DNA of 64,000 bases from Massilia forsythiae (GTDB taxonomy: Bacteria; Pseudomonadota; Gammaproteobacteria; Burkholderiales; Burkholderiaceae_D), in assembly GCF_012849555.1 (NCBI RefSeq), contig NZ_CP051685.1:806001-870000 (forward strand), written 5' to 3'. The position numbers and the translations under genes are program-made. How positions within the stretch are numbered: position 1 is the first letter of the stretch; each line of letters starts with the position of its first letter. Positions 40,532-49,768 of the stretch are shown here, one piece after another. Under the pieces are notes generated by a model. The model saw only the letters and a program-made list of their open reading frames with translations, was not told the origin of the DNA and did not search any database.

Positions 40532-42741
40532 TTGCCTCCTCCATTTTTTCCAGAAAATACCTCACGATGGTCAACAATTTTTGACGGCATGCTACCGTCG
40601 CCTCCTTTTTGCGCCGCCCATTCTAGGACCGACATGTTCTTGAATCGACCTTTTTTAAAGTATTCGGCAAATATCGAGTTTGTATTTTCTCTATCAACAT
40701 ATTCTAGATAGCGCCAGTCCGCAATTAAGCGCAACATTGCCAGATCACTTTTGTTAATCCAGCAAATTCCGACAGCCACGTCATACGCCAATGCCTTCCG
40801 CGAGTGCATTGAATTAGTCATGATGGTCGAATGATCGGTCGCATGCGTATCGATCGTCTCGGCCAAGCTCTCCCTGATTTTCTTCGTACGCCAAGCGGTA
40901 TAGCTGGCGCTGGCGTTCGACGGATCGTCTTCTTCCACCACCGATTTATCGTTTGTGTACAGGCCTTCGCGCTTGGCCTGCATACGCAGCATGGCATGGT
41001 GTTCGTAACGAAGCGCCGCTTCGCTGTCCTGGTCGCCTTCGGCGGCGTCCATGCCCTTGCGCCTGGCATCTGCTGTCGCGTTTGCAGGCATGGGGCGGTC
41101 ACCTTCATAAGGGTCCCCAGGCTCCCTTATCCGTTTGCTGTCGCGGTATTCTCCTGGCGCATCCATGCCTTGGTCAAAGGCCTTGCTGGCTTGGCCGAAG
41201 CGCAGGCCTTCCGGATCGAACGGTTCCGGAAGATCGGGGCCAGCCAGGGGTGTGATCCAGTCATTAGGGGGCAAGGCATTGATGCGTATGTCCATCATGC
41301 CGGTCGCCGCCAGCAGGACCGGCGCGGATGCAAAGGTCATGACCTTGCCGGCCCAGTTGGTGTTCGAGCTCAGGCCTTTCGACATCGAATAGTATGCCTT
41401 GGGAGACGGCGGATACCAGAAATCCTGGCTGCCGCGCTTCGGCTTGTTGTGCTGGTCCGCCCAGGCATCGTATTGCCCCTTCTTGCCAACCGTGAAGCCT
41501 TGGGAAAACACGCGCTGGCAGAACGTGCCGGCGCCGTTGGCCGCATCGATCTCGTATTGGCTCAGGCCGCGCCAGCCGATGCCTTGGACCGTGGAGGATG
41601 AAATGACCTGGTCATGCGGATTGAAGTACAGAGTAACGCGGCCATGTGTGGAGGGCGTGGGGCCATAGCCATGCCGGCGCCGGTCGGATGCAGCGTCGAA
41701 GCCATGCGTCTTGTTCGCCATGGCCTCGTCGATGAGATCGGCCTCCTGCTCTGCGTCTTTCTGCCGGCGCACGATGTCGAAGAATGCGCGCAGCGTGCCG
41801 ATGCGCGCATCCCAAGTCTGGCGTCCTCCATTGCCATCAGGATCTTTAAGACCGCGCTCGGCCAAGGCCTGGAACACGTTGTCCTTTACCAGGCTGTATG
41901 GCGGGTTGCACAGGACGTAGGTATCGGCCACGCAGCGCCCATTCTTGCCGGACGGATCGCGCGCCGGCGCCAGGCGGTCGCCTAGAAAGGCGGCGGCCAT
42001 GCCGATCATGTTGCCTTGGCTGTGGCAGACGATGGTGATCGGCACGTCGGCCTGCTTGCTGCGGACGGCCTCGACCAGCTTGGCCAGGCGCAGCGCGGCC
42101 AGTACGTAGTAAGGTCGTGGCGGGCACGCATACACCTTGCGGTCGTTGGTCGGGTTCATGTGCTGCACGTGCAGCCACAGGAACAGCTGGTCCGACAGCC
42201 CATCGCCCCACAAGTCCGGGAGCGCCGTGCAGCCGTTGGCGAAAGGGCCGCCACCCCAGTAATTATCTTCATTCAAATAGATTCCGCTGCCGAACGTCTG
42301 CAGCTCGGTGCTGCTGGCCTTGTAGCCCCAGCGGAATTGGATGACCGGCGAAAAATGTGCAGAGGACGCGATAAAACTCTTGGCCGTTTTCCTCGGATTC
42401 AAAAACCCGTCGGCGGTCAGATCGGGCAGGTAAGGCACGGGGTGCAACTGGCCGCCTTCGATCGTAGGGTATGCCAATTGCTCGGCGCGCCGTTTCAAAC
42501 GATTGTTCAAGCCATCGCACAATCCTTGTTCGGCCTGGCTGAACCATTCGCCGTCGGAATTCACACCGTGAACGAAAATGACGATGCCGGGCAAGGGCAA
42601 CTGCATGATCACATCCAGGTATTTCGGTCCCAGGAACAGCGTGCCGGTCTTTTCGCCAACCGCGATCGAGTTGACGGGCTCCAGCCCATCGCCGGCGCGG
42701 TCCGACGACAGGCCGATGGAAGAAACAGACGTGTCAGTCAT
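40528..42741 (-). CDS. tle3: Type VI secretion lipase effector, Tle3 family
   Basis: A 737-residue alpha/beta-hydrolase. The N-terminal half holds IVIFVHGVNSDGEWFSQAE (oxyanion loop) and the nucleophile elbow ITIVCHSQGNMIGMAA with Ser241, where the usual GxSxG has Cys at its first position. A later FNPHDQVISSSTVQGIGWRG supplies the probable catalytic Asp region. The C-terminal part (DUF3274-like, with FCQRVFSQGFTVGKKG) extends to about 690. Tle3 effectors act on phospholipids in the periplasm of rival cells. There is no signal peptide, consistent with VgrG-mediated delivery. It is downstream of vgrG by 21 bp. Codons for the last 100 residues are AT-rich. Confidence 0.82.
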   Translation of the reverse strand: MTDTSVSSIGLSSDRAGDGLEPVNSIAVGEKTGTLFLGPKYLDVIMQLPLPGIVIFVHGVNSDGEWFSQAEQGLCDGLNNRLKRRAEQLAYPTIEGGQLHPVPYLPDLTADGFLNPRKTAKSFIASSAHFSPVIQFRWGYKASSTELQTFGSGIYLNEDNYWGGGPFANGCTALPDLWGDGLSDQLFLWLHVQHMNPTNDRKVYACPPRPYYVLAALRLAKLVEAVRSKQADVPITIVCHSQGNMIGMAAAFLGDRLAPARDPSGKNGRCVADTYVLCNPPYSLVKDNVFQALAERGLKDPDGNGGRQTWDARIGTLRAFFDIVRRQKDAEQEADLIDEAMANKTHGFDAASDRRRHGYGPTPSTHGRVTLYFNPHDQVISSSTVQGIGWRGLSQYEIDAANGAGTFCQRVFSQGFTVGKKGQYDAWADQHNKPKRGSQDFWYPPSPKAYYSMSKGLSSNTNWAGKVMTFASAPVLLAATGMMDIRINALPPNDWITPLAGPDLPEPFDPEGLRFGQASKAFDQGMDAPGEYRDSKRIREPGDPYEGDRPMPANATADARRKGMDAAEGDQDSEAALRYEHHAMLRMQAKREGLYTNDKSVVEEDDPSNASASYTAWRTKKIRESLAETIDTHATDHSTIMTNSMHSRKALAYDVAVGICWINKSDLAMLRLIADWRYLEYVDRENTNSIFAEYFKKGRFKNMSVLEWAAQKGGDGSMPSKIVDHREVFSGKNGGGK

Positions 42742-42762
42742 ATTGGCTCTATGCTGGTTGAT

Positions 42763-45519
42763 TTATTTCATTACCTTGCGGAACACCGCTTTCAATTGCT
42801 GCAAACGGTCAGCCTTGACCTGCGGTCCTTCGCCGGCGGCGTTGCTGGCGCCGGACAGCGTTCCGGCATCCGGCTGCTCGACCTGCGCCTGCATGTCGGG
42901 CACCGGCTTGCCATCGGTCGCCCGCAACAGGCGCGGCGTGCGTTCGAAGTCGCCTTTCCCGAAACTCGGCAAATCGGCCTTTCCACTGGCGGGGCCGTCC
43001 CAGTGGTGGCCGGCAGTCTTGACCGTCAGGACGCCAGGCCCGCCGATTTCCGCGTTGCCACCCTTGAGCGTGAGGTAGGCGCCGCCGCCCACGATGAAAG
43101 TGACTTCCTGTTCCGCCATGAACACCACACGCCCGTGCGCGCTCGCCTTGAGGTCGCGGGCGGCATCGAGTTTCATGTCGTCGTGCTGGCTTTGCATGAG
43201 GAACACGCCATGATGCGCCACCTGCGTGATGCCGCCAGCGTGCGCGAACAGCGAAATGCCCTTGCCGGCATTCAGGTTGAAGCGCTGGCCGCTGGCGAGC
43301 TGCATGTGTTGCTGCGCCACGCTGTCGAGGTTAACGCCGGCATAGCTGACGATAGTCTTCGGCGTACTGAATGCGATGCCCGCTGGTGCCGTCAGGCTCA
43401 GCGTCGGCTTGCCTTCTACACCGCATGGATCGCCGGTAGCGGCGCCCGGCATGACGTCGAGATCGGATTTCAGCGCAGCCTGGGGGACAGGATCGACTGG
43501 CAAGCCTTGGTGCTCGGTCGCGTATTGGCCCAGCGTCTTGAACAGGTCCAGGCAATCCTGCATCAGCGCCAGGTGTTCGCTCGCGCTCAGTTGCGTGCCG
43601 CTGGCGCCGAGCCGTTTCCAGGCCGAGACCAGCAGCGATTTCGCAGTACGGATCGTGCCGCTTTCATCGCTGGCCAGCTCGAAGCCCTGGCCGCGTGCTT
43701 CGGCCTTTCCCTCCCGGCGCGGGTGCGTCAGGTAGCCGAGGTTGAGCTGGGTCTGGCCGTGCACGCTCGCGAGTTGGGCACTGATTTGGCCCGGCGTGTC
43801 GTCCAGGCGCAGCTGGTTGTAGCGATACGCACCGCCTTCCTTGCTGACGATACCGGACAGGTAGCGGTCGCCCGGCAGGAGGCTGACGCGGCTGAACGAA
43901 GGCGGCGGCGCCTGGCCGCCATGCGCACGCCCGATGATGAGCGGCTTGTCCGGATCGCCGCCGACGAATGCGCACAAGACCTGGTGACCGACGCGCGGCA
44001 GCGAGATCGTGCCGTAGCCGTCGCCGGCCCAGGGGCTGGCTACCTGCACCCAGGCCGAATCGCGATCGGTGCCGGACGCCCCGGCGCCGTGCGCATGCTC
44101 GTGGTCTTCCGGGCGGCATCCGGGGAAGCGTACCTTGACCCGGCCGAGATGGTCGCAATGGATTTCTTCGTTGACCGGGCCGACCACCGTGACGTACTGG
44201 AGCTCGGTACGCGGCAGGTCGACACGCGGGTCGTAGCGCGGCACGATCGGAATGCCGCGCCGCACGCAGGTAAAGCGGTTGGTGTAGCGCACGCCGCGCT
44301 CGGCGCTGGCGTGCGCCAGGCCGGCATCGTCGTCCTGGCCGGCGGCGTGCCAGCCATTGCGAGCGAACAGGCGGCGCACGCGATCGTCCAGTGTTTTGGG
44401 AAGATTGTTCTCGGCGTCGACGCACAGTTCCGTGATCACGAAGACACGTTCGCGCTCGGGATGCGTATCGAGTTCGGGATGGCCGCTGACGCCATTCCAC
44501 TCGCCGACGCGCATGTCGCGCACGCTGCCTTCGCCATGGAAGAATTTGGCCTCGTATTCGTGGCGCAGCATCCTGGCGCGGCCCAGGCTGCGGTAATCGG
44601 CGCCATCGGCCCCCGCGTGTGGCACGTCGACCAGGTAGTCGTCCAGGCTGGCGGCGAAGCGGTTGCCCAGCGCTCCCTGGTCCGCCAGTCCGGTGTCCTC
44701 GCTGGTTGCCGTGCCACCGCGCAGGTAATCGTAGCTGCTGCCGGCGGTCGAGCCCGGCGTCAGGCTGCGCGCAGCATGCCATGCGGTGACGGTGTCGCGG
44801 GTTTCGGTAGCAGCGTCACGGTGGAAGCGGACCGTTCCCGCAGCGTTCTGCTTGAGCGCCATGGCATCGTCGAACAGCACAAGGGTATGGCAAGGCGCAT
44901 CGCCATCACGCAGGTCGCCCAGGGCGCCCGGCCGGATGAACCAGGCGATGCCACGCCGTTTCCACAAGCGCCGCAGGAACGCCGCCGTGGATTCGTTGTA
45001 TTGCAGGGTGAAGCCGCGTGGCGGATAGGTTTTCGACAGGCGTAACTCGAAGTCGAACGCATGCGCGGCGACCGGGTTGACGGCGCGCCACTCCTTGAGC
45101 AGGATCGTCGTGATGTCGATTTCGCTGACATCGCGGAATACACGGGTATTGCAGGTCTTGTCGAGCAGCGCGAACGCATCGCGCACGACCAGCCGGTAAG
45201 TCGCCAGGCCGCCGTCGCTTTGCCCTTCCGCCACGGCGACGACGATCCCGCACACGCAGCGCAGATCGCCTTTATCGGTGACGAATTGCAGCTCGGCGGG
45301 ATTGGCGATGAATTCCTTGAGCGGCAGGCCGGCGCGGATAGAAACACACAGCAGGGTATAGTCAATACCGCCGCACATCGTTTCCACACCGCTTACGTGC
45401 TGTACCAGCAAAGGATCGGCGGTCCTGACGCGCTTGTTCCATAGGCGCAAGCCGATCGGACGGTTTTTATCGCTCAAGCCACCAATTGCATTGCGCCATG
45501 CGCTCTCGATAACGTCCAT
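42763..45519 (-). CDS. vgrG: Type VI secretion spike protein VgrG with DUF2345 extension
   Basis: Trimeric spike protein of the T6SS puncturing device. The 918-residue product has the gp27-like base (about 20-400, including TLQYNESTAAFLRRLWKRRG and MLRHEYEAKFFHGEGSVRDM), the gp5-like OB fold (HCDHLGRVKVRFPG, then WAGDGYGTISLPRVGHQVL and GGDPDKPLIIGRAHG) and a C-terminal DUF2345 beta-prism (about 600-800) that probably displays the cargo. The start follows GGGAG by seven bases. No T6SS sheath, baseplate or ClpV genes lie nearby, so this is an orphan cassette served by a system elsewhere. Confidence 0.93.
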   Translation of the reverse strand: MDVIESAWRNAIGGLSDKNRPIGLRLWNKRVRTADPLLVQHVSGVETMCGGIDYTLLCVSIRAGLPLKEFIANPAELQFVTDKGDLRCVCGIVVAVAEGQSDGGLATYRLVVRDAFALLDKTCNTRVFRDVSEIDITTILLKEWRAVNPVAAHAFDFELRLSKTYPPRGFTLQYNESTAAFLRRLWKRRGIAWFIRPGALGDLRDGDAPCHTLVLFDDAMALKQNAAGTVRFHRDAATETRDTVTAWHAARSLTPGSTAGSSYDYLRGGTATSEDTGLADQGALGNRFAASLDDYLVDVPHAGADGADYRSLGRARMLRHEYEAKFFHGEGSVRDMRVGEWNGVSGHPELDTHPERERVFVITELCVDAENNLPKTLDDRVRRLFARNGWHAAGQDDDAGLAHASAERGVRYTNRFTCVRRGIPIVPRYDPRVDLPRTELQYVTVVGPVNEEIHCDHLGRVKVRFPGCRPEDHEHAHGAGASGTDRDSAWVQVASPWAGDGYGTISLPRVGHQVLCAFVGGDPDKPLIIGRAHGGQAPPPSFSRVSLLPGDRYLSGIVSKEGGAYRYNQLRLDDTPGQISAQLASVHGQTQLNLGYLTHPRREGKAEARGQGFELASDESGTIRTAKSLLVSAWKRLGASGTQLSASEHLALMQDCLDLFKTLGQYATEHQGLPVDPVPQAALKSDLDVMPGAATGDPCGVEGKPTLSLTAPAGIAFSTPKTIVSYAGVNLDSVAQQHMQLASGQRFNLNAGKGISLFAHAGGITQVAHHGVFLMQSQHDDMKLDAARDLKASAHGRVVFMAEQEVTFIVGGGAYLTLKGGNAEIGGPGVLTVKTAGHHWDGPASGKADLPSFGKGDFERTPRLLRATDGKPVPDMQAQVEQPDAGTLSGASNAAGEGPQVKADRLQQLKAVFRKVMK

Positions 45520-45837
45520 TTACGGCTCCCGCTTGCTAAGGGCGCGGTCGCATGCAGCAGCGGCGCCGCTGCTTTCGAACGCGCAAACCTGACCAGTATG
45601 GCAATCGATGCGCGTCAAGACAGTGCGCTGGAGCAAGTGACGAGAGTCGGTGTTGTATCGGGCATGAATGGTTGGGGCCGACCCTGAAGCTGCCGGCCAT
45701 GCGCATGTGTCCGACATCTTTTCTTTGCACTATTGCAATATGAACCTGGCAGCGCCATGTGGCGGACATCGACATTCCCGGAGTCCTCCATGTTCGGCAG
45801 CGGCCACCCCCAGCCCCCGCACCGCAAGGAAGTTGCG
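45520..45837. other. Divergent intergenic region vgrG / YcxB-like gene
   Basis: 318 bp with no supported gene. It must hold the promoter for the vgrG cassette (minus strand) and for the plus-strand membrane protein. I see no convincing promoter pair, repeat or hairpin; several short open frames on both strands overlap each other and lack protein features. Confidence 0.4.
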
Positions 45838-46461
45838 ATGCAAATCGTCCGGCAACAACGCAAGACCGTTGCCGCCACCGAACTCACGGTCGGCATGCCG
45901 GATGGCCGCCGCGCCATCGGGCCCGCCGGGCCGGACGCGCCGCTGCGTTTCAGCGTCGCGTACACGCTGCGCGAATACCTGGGCGTGGTGCGCGATCACG
46001 TCGCCTTCCTGGCGCGCCACACGCCGCCGGCCGCGCGCCGCCGCGCCGTGCGATGGCCGCTGGGACTGGGCGCGGCCGGCCTGGCGCTGGCCGCGCTGCT
46101 GCACTGGAGCGCGGCGCCGCCCTGGGCCGTGCTGCCGGCGCTGGCATGCGGCGGCCTGGCGCTGGCCAGCCTGCCGGCGACGGCGCCGTTCTGGGTGGTA
46201 GTGCTGTGCACGCCGCTGTTCGCCTTCAAGCGGCGGCGCATGCCGGTCTGCGATTTCCGGATCGATGGCGAGACGATCGAGCGCAGCACGCGCCGCGGCG
46301 TATTCAAGCGTTCATGGAGCGAGGTACGGGCGGTGCGCCGCTACCCTTGCTGCTACCTGCTGGTGTTCGCGCGCGGCGCCATGCCGATTCCCTTGCGCTG
46401 CCTGGATGCCGGGCAGCAGGAACGTTTCCGGGCCTATGCGCTGGCCCGCAGCGGCGCCTGA
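45838..46461 (+). CDS. YcxB-like membrane protein
   Basis: A 207-residue protein. Its N-terminal cytoplasmic part ends with FSVAYTLREYLGVVRDHVAF, two membrane helices follow (about 65-85 and 92-115), and the C-terminal domain has the YcxB-like pattern FRIDGETIERSTRRGVFKRS ... WSEVRAVRRYPCCYLLVF. The family is of unknown function. The ATG at 45838 is chosen because it starts just before the conserved region; an upstream in-frame start adds 35 residues of unconserved sequence. Confidence 0.65.
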   Translation: MQIVRQQRKTVAATELTVGMPDGRRAIGPAGPDAPLRFSVAYTLREYLGVVRDHVAFLARHTPPAARRRAVRWPLGLGAAGLALAALLHWSAAPPWAVLPALACGGLALASLPATAPFWVVVLCTPLFAFKRRRMPVCDFRIDGETIERSTRRGVFKRSWSEVRAVRRYPCCYLLVFARGAMPIPLRCLDAGQQERFRAYALARSGA

Positions 46462-46502
46462 AGCGGCGTGTTCGCGGCTGCTGGACGGATATGCCTCAAG
46501 TG

Positions 46503-46633
46503 TGCCTCGAAAAACCGTCGCGAGCGGCAGCAGTTTCAGCTGAGAAGCGCAGCCGTACAGGCGTACGGCCGGTCCGCCGTAGCGGAGCATCGCAAGCTGA
46601 AAATGCAACGCGTAGTAGGTTTTTCAAGGTGCC
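46503..46633. repeat. Nested fold-back sequence
   Basis: Three nested inverted pairs: GCCTCGAAAAACC (46504-46516) with GGTTTTTCAAGGTGC (46618-46632), CAGTTTCAGCT (46531-46541) with AGCTGAAAATG (46595-46605), and CCGTAC/GTACGG around 46553-46568. The arms are imperfect, but the whole 130 bp can fold back on itself. It fills the gap between the convergent YcxB-like gene and the next gene and may be a dispersed repeat or a double terminator. Confidence 0.5.
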
Positions 46634-46634
46634 C

Positions 46635-47138
46635 TCAAGCCGGCGGCGGCAGCGCCGCCATCGTGGCCGGCACTTGTACCTTGACCCAGCGACCCGCGCT
46701 GCGGCGGAATTCGAGCGTTTCGAAGTAATGGGCGATGCCGCCGCGCTCGATCGTCACGCTGGCCGTGTCGCCCTCGATGCGGCCGCCGGAAAAGCGGCTG
46801 TGCGCTTCGCCGTTGACGCCGACGCAGCCGGCGGCGAACGGCTTGCCGCGGTCGGCGACCTCCTCGCCCAGTTCGGCGCGGATGTCGGCCGGCAGCTTGT
46901 CCAGCGAGGCGATCTGCGGTTCCGGGCCGGCCGGCATTGGCGGCGTCATCGTCTGCTGCGCCAGCGCCTGCATCTGCTCTGCCGACAGCGACAAGGTCTC
47001 GAACCGTGCCTGCGCTTTCGCTTGCGGCTGCGCCTGGGAAGGCGCCGGGGGTGATGCTTGCGACGCGGCGGCAAGCGCGGCGCCGGCGGCGCAGGTCAGG
47101 ACGGCGAGGGCTGGCAGGAAAATGGCGTGCTGGCGCAT
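46635..47138 (-). CDS. Hypothetical exported protein
   Basis: I do not recognise a family. The 167-residue product begins with a signal peptide (MRQHAIFLPALAVLTCAAGA, cleaved around ALA), followed by a Gln/Ala/Pro-rich linker and a compact domain from LSLSAEQMQALAQQTMTPPM to the C-terminal VKVQVPATMAALPPPA. The only mature Cys is in AAGCVGVNGEAH. A second in-frame start upstream would add an unlikely Arg-rich leader, so 47138 is preferred. Periplasmic location is expected. Confidence 0.65.
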   Translation of the reverse strand: MRQHAIFLPALAVLTCAAGAALAAASQASPPAPSQAQPQAKAQARFETLSLSAEQMQALAQQTMTPPMPAGPEPQIASLDKLPADIRAELGEEVADRGKPFAAGCVGVNGEAHSRFSGGRIEGDTASVTIERGGIAHYFETLEFRRSAGRWVKVQVPATMAALPPPA

Positions 47139-47210
47139 GGCATGGCTCCGTGTCGATCGTCCGACAAGGCTACGCGATCGGCGCACCGCGGGCAAGCGCC
47201 GCAACCCAGC

Positions 47211-47714
47211 TTACTCCTCCAGCTTGACGTCCTCGCTCTTGGCGTCTTCCATCGCCTCCGGCTCCAGCAGCTCGGCTTCCTTGTTGAAGCGGATGAACAC
47301 GCCCCAGCCGGCCAGCAGCAGCCCGGCCGCCACCAGCACCGAGGCGGCGTGCGGCAGCAGTTCCGGTTCCTCGTGCAGCGCCTTGAAGATGCCGACCAGC
47401 CCCTCGATCGACATCGCCACCACCACCACGACCATGAAGCGCGACAGGTAGCGCCGCACCCGCGTCGGCGCGCTGATGTGGGCTTCGCGCACCACCTCTT
47501 CCTCGCTGATGGTCTGGGCGATCTGCAGCGCGACCACGGCGATGGCCAGCAGGCCGATCGCTTCGATCGCCTGGTCCGCGCTCTCGGCAGGATCGGCGCC
47601 GACCGCGGCCCAGCCGGTCTCGATGCCGAGCACGGTCAACAGGATCGAGACGCCGACGAACAGCAGCGCCAGCACGGCGTGGGCGAAGGAAAAGAAGTTT
47701 TTCATGTATTTCAA
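47211..47714 (-). CDS. Conserved-type inner-membrane protein of unknown function
   Basis: A 167-residue protein with four predicted membrane helices (about 8-30, 48-68, 90-110 and 122-142) and an acidic cytoplasmic tail (LLEPEAMEDAKSEDVKLEE). A GNAT, kinase or transporter motif is not seen. The overall layout resembles small phage-shock or general-stress membrane proteins, but that is only topology. The start is 47714 or Met4 at 47705. It is followed by the unknown exported protein in the same orientation. Confidence 0.7.
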   Translation of the reverse strand: MKYMKNFFSFAHAVLALLFVGVSILLTVLGIETGWAAVGADPAESADQAIEAIGLLAIAVVALQIAQTISEEEVVREAHISAPTRVRRYLSRFMVVVVVAMSIEGLVGIFKALHEEPELLPHAASVLVAAGLLLAGWGVFIRFNKEAELLEPEAMEDAKSEDVKLEE

Positions 47715-47821
47715 GGAAGGCTCCGTCGATGATGCAGCATTGTAAATATCGACAGGATTGTGCCTTGAATCAGTTTCAGGTGGTCACACGGATGGGAATG
47801 CGGATCATGTGCGACGACCGT

Positions 47822-49315
47822 TCACGCCGGATGCGGCTGCGCCCACGCGCGCGCATGCGCCACCGCGCGCACCCAGCGCGCCATCGTCTCTTCGCGCCAG
47901 GCGGCGCTGCGCTGCGGCGCGAAGCGGCGCGCCACCTGCCATTGCGCTTCGATTTCCGCGACCGATTGCCAGAACCCCACCGCCAGCCCGGCCAGGTAGG
48001 CCGCGCCCAGCGCCGTGGTCTCGGTGACGCGCGGGCGCACCACCGGCACCCCGAGCAGGTCGGCCTGGAACTGCATCAGCAAATCGTTGTTGGCGGCGCC
48101 GCCGTCGGCGCGCACCTCGTGCACGGCGCAGGCGGCATCCTTCTGCATCGCCGCCAGCAGTTCCGCGCTCTGGTAGGCGATGGCCTCGAGCGCGGCGCGG
48201 GCGATGTGCGCCGCCGTGGTCCCGCGCGTCATGCCGACGATGGTGCCGCGCGCGTACGGGTCCCAGTGCGGCGCGCCCAGGCCGACGAAGGCCGGCACCA
48301 GCATCACGCCGCCGTTGTCCGGCACCGACAGCGCCAGCGCCTCGACGTCGCCGGAGCGCTCGATGATGCCGAGGCCATCGCGCAGCCATTGCACGGTGGC
48401 GCCGCCCATGAACACGCTGCCCTCCAGCAGGTAATCGGTGCGGCCGCCGACGTTCCAGCCGACCGTCGCCAGCAGGCGGTGACGCGAGCGCGGCGCCTCG
48501 TCTCCCGCATGCATCAGCATGAAGCAGCCGGTGCCGTAGGTATTCTTGACCATGCCCTGGCGGTGGCAGGCCTGGCCGAAGGTGGCGGCCTGCTGGTCGC
48601 CGGCGATGCCGGCGATCGGAATCGCCCGTCCGAACAGGGCGTCGTGGGTGTGGCCCACCACGCCGGCGCTGGGCACGATTTCCGGCAGCAGGGCCGCCGG
48701 CACGCCGAACAGGTCGAGCAATTCCCGGTCCCAGCCGAGCGTATGGATATCGAACAGCATGGTGCGGGAGGCATTGCTGACGTCGGTAACGTGGCGTCCG
48801 CACAGTCGATACACCAGCCAGCTGTCGACGGTGCCGAAGGCCAGTTCGCCGCGCTCGGCACGCCGGCGCGCGTCCGGCACGTGGTCGAGGATCCATTGCA
48901 GCTTGGTGGCGGAAAAATAGGCGTCCAGTTCCAGCCCGGTCTTGCGGCCGATGAGGTCCGCCTTGCCGGCCGCGCGCAAGGCGTCGCAGGTTTCTGCCGT
49001 GCGCCGGTCCTGCCAGACGATGGCGCGCGTCAGCGGTGCGCCGCTGCGGCGGTCCCATACGAGCGTGGTTTCGCGCTGGTTGGCGATGCCGATGGCGGCG
49101 ACCTGGGCGGCATCGACGCCGCTCTCGGCCAGCACCCGGCGCGCGCAGGCGAGCTGGGTCGTCCAGATGTCGCGCGCGTCGTGCTCGACCCATCCGGGCT
49201 GGGGAAAGTGCTGGGGGTATTCCTGCTGGGCTGTGGCGAGCACCCGGCCCTGGCGGTCGAACAGAATGGCGCGCGAACTGGTGGTGCCCTGGTCGAGGGC
49301 GAGGATGGTGTGCAT
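47822..49315 (-). CDS. glpK: Glycerol kinase GlpK
   Basis: Phosphorylates glycerol to sn-glycerol-3-phosphate for entry into glycolysis or lipid synthesis. The 497-residue FGGY kinase has the N-terminal [16 protein letters not shown], the substrate motif IVWQDRRT, the FGGY signatures near [12 protein letters not shown] and [18 protein letters not shown], and [20 protein letters not shown] in the ATP domain. The start at 49315 is the conserved one; a longer reading would run into the adjacent RNase P RNA gene. No glpF or glpD is next to it. Confidence 0.96.
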   Translation of the reverse strand: MHTILALDQGTTSSRAILFDRQGRVLATAQQEYPQHFPQPGWVEHDARDIWTTQLACARRVLAESGVDAAQVAAIGIANQRETTLVWDRRSGAPLTRAIVWQDRRTAETCDALRAAGKADLIGRKTGLELDAYFSATKLQWILDHVPDARRRAERGELAFGTVDSWLVYRLCGRHVTDVSNASRTMLFDIHTLGWDRELLDLFGVPAALLPEIVPSAGVVGHTHDALFGRAIPIAGIAGDQQAATFGQACHRQGMVKNTYGTGCFMLMHAGDEAPRSRHRLLATVGWNVGGRTDYLLEGSVFMGGATVQWLRDGLGIIERSGDVEALALSVPDNGGVMLVPAFVGLGAPHWDPYARGTIVGMTRGTTAAHIARAALEAIAYQSAELLAAMQKDAACAVHEVRADGGAANNDLLMQFQADLLGVPVVRPRVTETTALGAAYLAGLAVGFWQSVAEIEAQWQVARRFAPQRSAAWREETMARWVRAVAHARAWAQPHPA

Positions 49316-49343
49316 CGCTGCCTCCAGGGCGCCGGAATTATGT

Positions 49344-49692
49344 GTAAAGCAGGCCGATAGGCCGGATTCTGTGTAGTGGTTTCCCTTGCGGGACGCCCCT
49401 ATGACAGCCATTCCTCTAGGCGCCGAATTACTCCGGCGCTCAAGCTTCCTACCCGCACGCTCCGCGAGCAACCTCAACGCGTGCCTATTTGGAATTGCTC
49501 CAGGTGGAGGTTACCGCGTTTCACCGTAACTGAATACGCTCGTCTCTGTGGCCCTATTCCTCGCCTTATACCCGGCTTGCACCGGGCTTTCGGCGGACGG
49601 CCGTTAACCGTCACCCCGCTCTATGGAGTCCGGACCTTCCTCCCGCCCACCACCTTGCGGCGTGGACCAGCGGCTGTCTGGCCTGCTTCACG
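49344..49692 (-). ncRNA. rnpB: RNase P RNA (type A)
   Basis: Catalytic RNA of RNase P, which trims tRNA 5' leaders. Read on the minus strand, the 5' part begins near GAAGCAGGCCAGACAGCCGC and is followed by the conserved GGGAGGAAGGTCCGGACTCC, then the internal GAAACGCGGTAACCTCC and, at the 3' end, CACAGAATCCGGCCTATCGG with the terminal GGCCTGCTT that pairs with the 5' end. The conserved regions are all present, and the size (about 350 nt) fits a proteobacterial type A RNA. Ends are approximate by a few bases. Confidence 0.95.
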
Positions 49693-49768
49693 GGGCGCAT
49701 TGTACCCGATGCGCGCCCGTCCGGCGCCGGCGGCGTGGCGTATTGGCCTCACCGGCGCCGCGCCGGTG

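Noticed and set aside
42016..45045. Open frame of about 1000 codons antisense to vgrG and tle3
   Set aside because: It spans two well-supported genes and their gap and lacks any recognisable motif.
45520..45717. Short minus-strand frame upstream of vgrG as an immunity gene
   Set aside because: 65 codons, no signal peptide or lipobox, composition like a random frame, and it lies where the vgrG promoter should be.
49316..49477. Longer N-terminus for glpK
   Set aside because: It would read through rnpB; the conserved glycerol kinase N-terminus begins at 49315.
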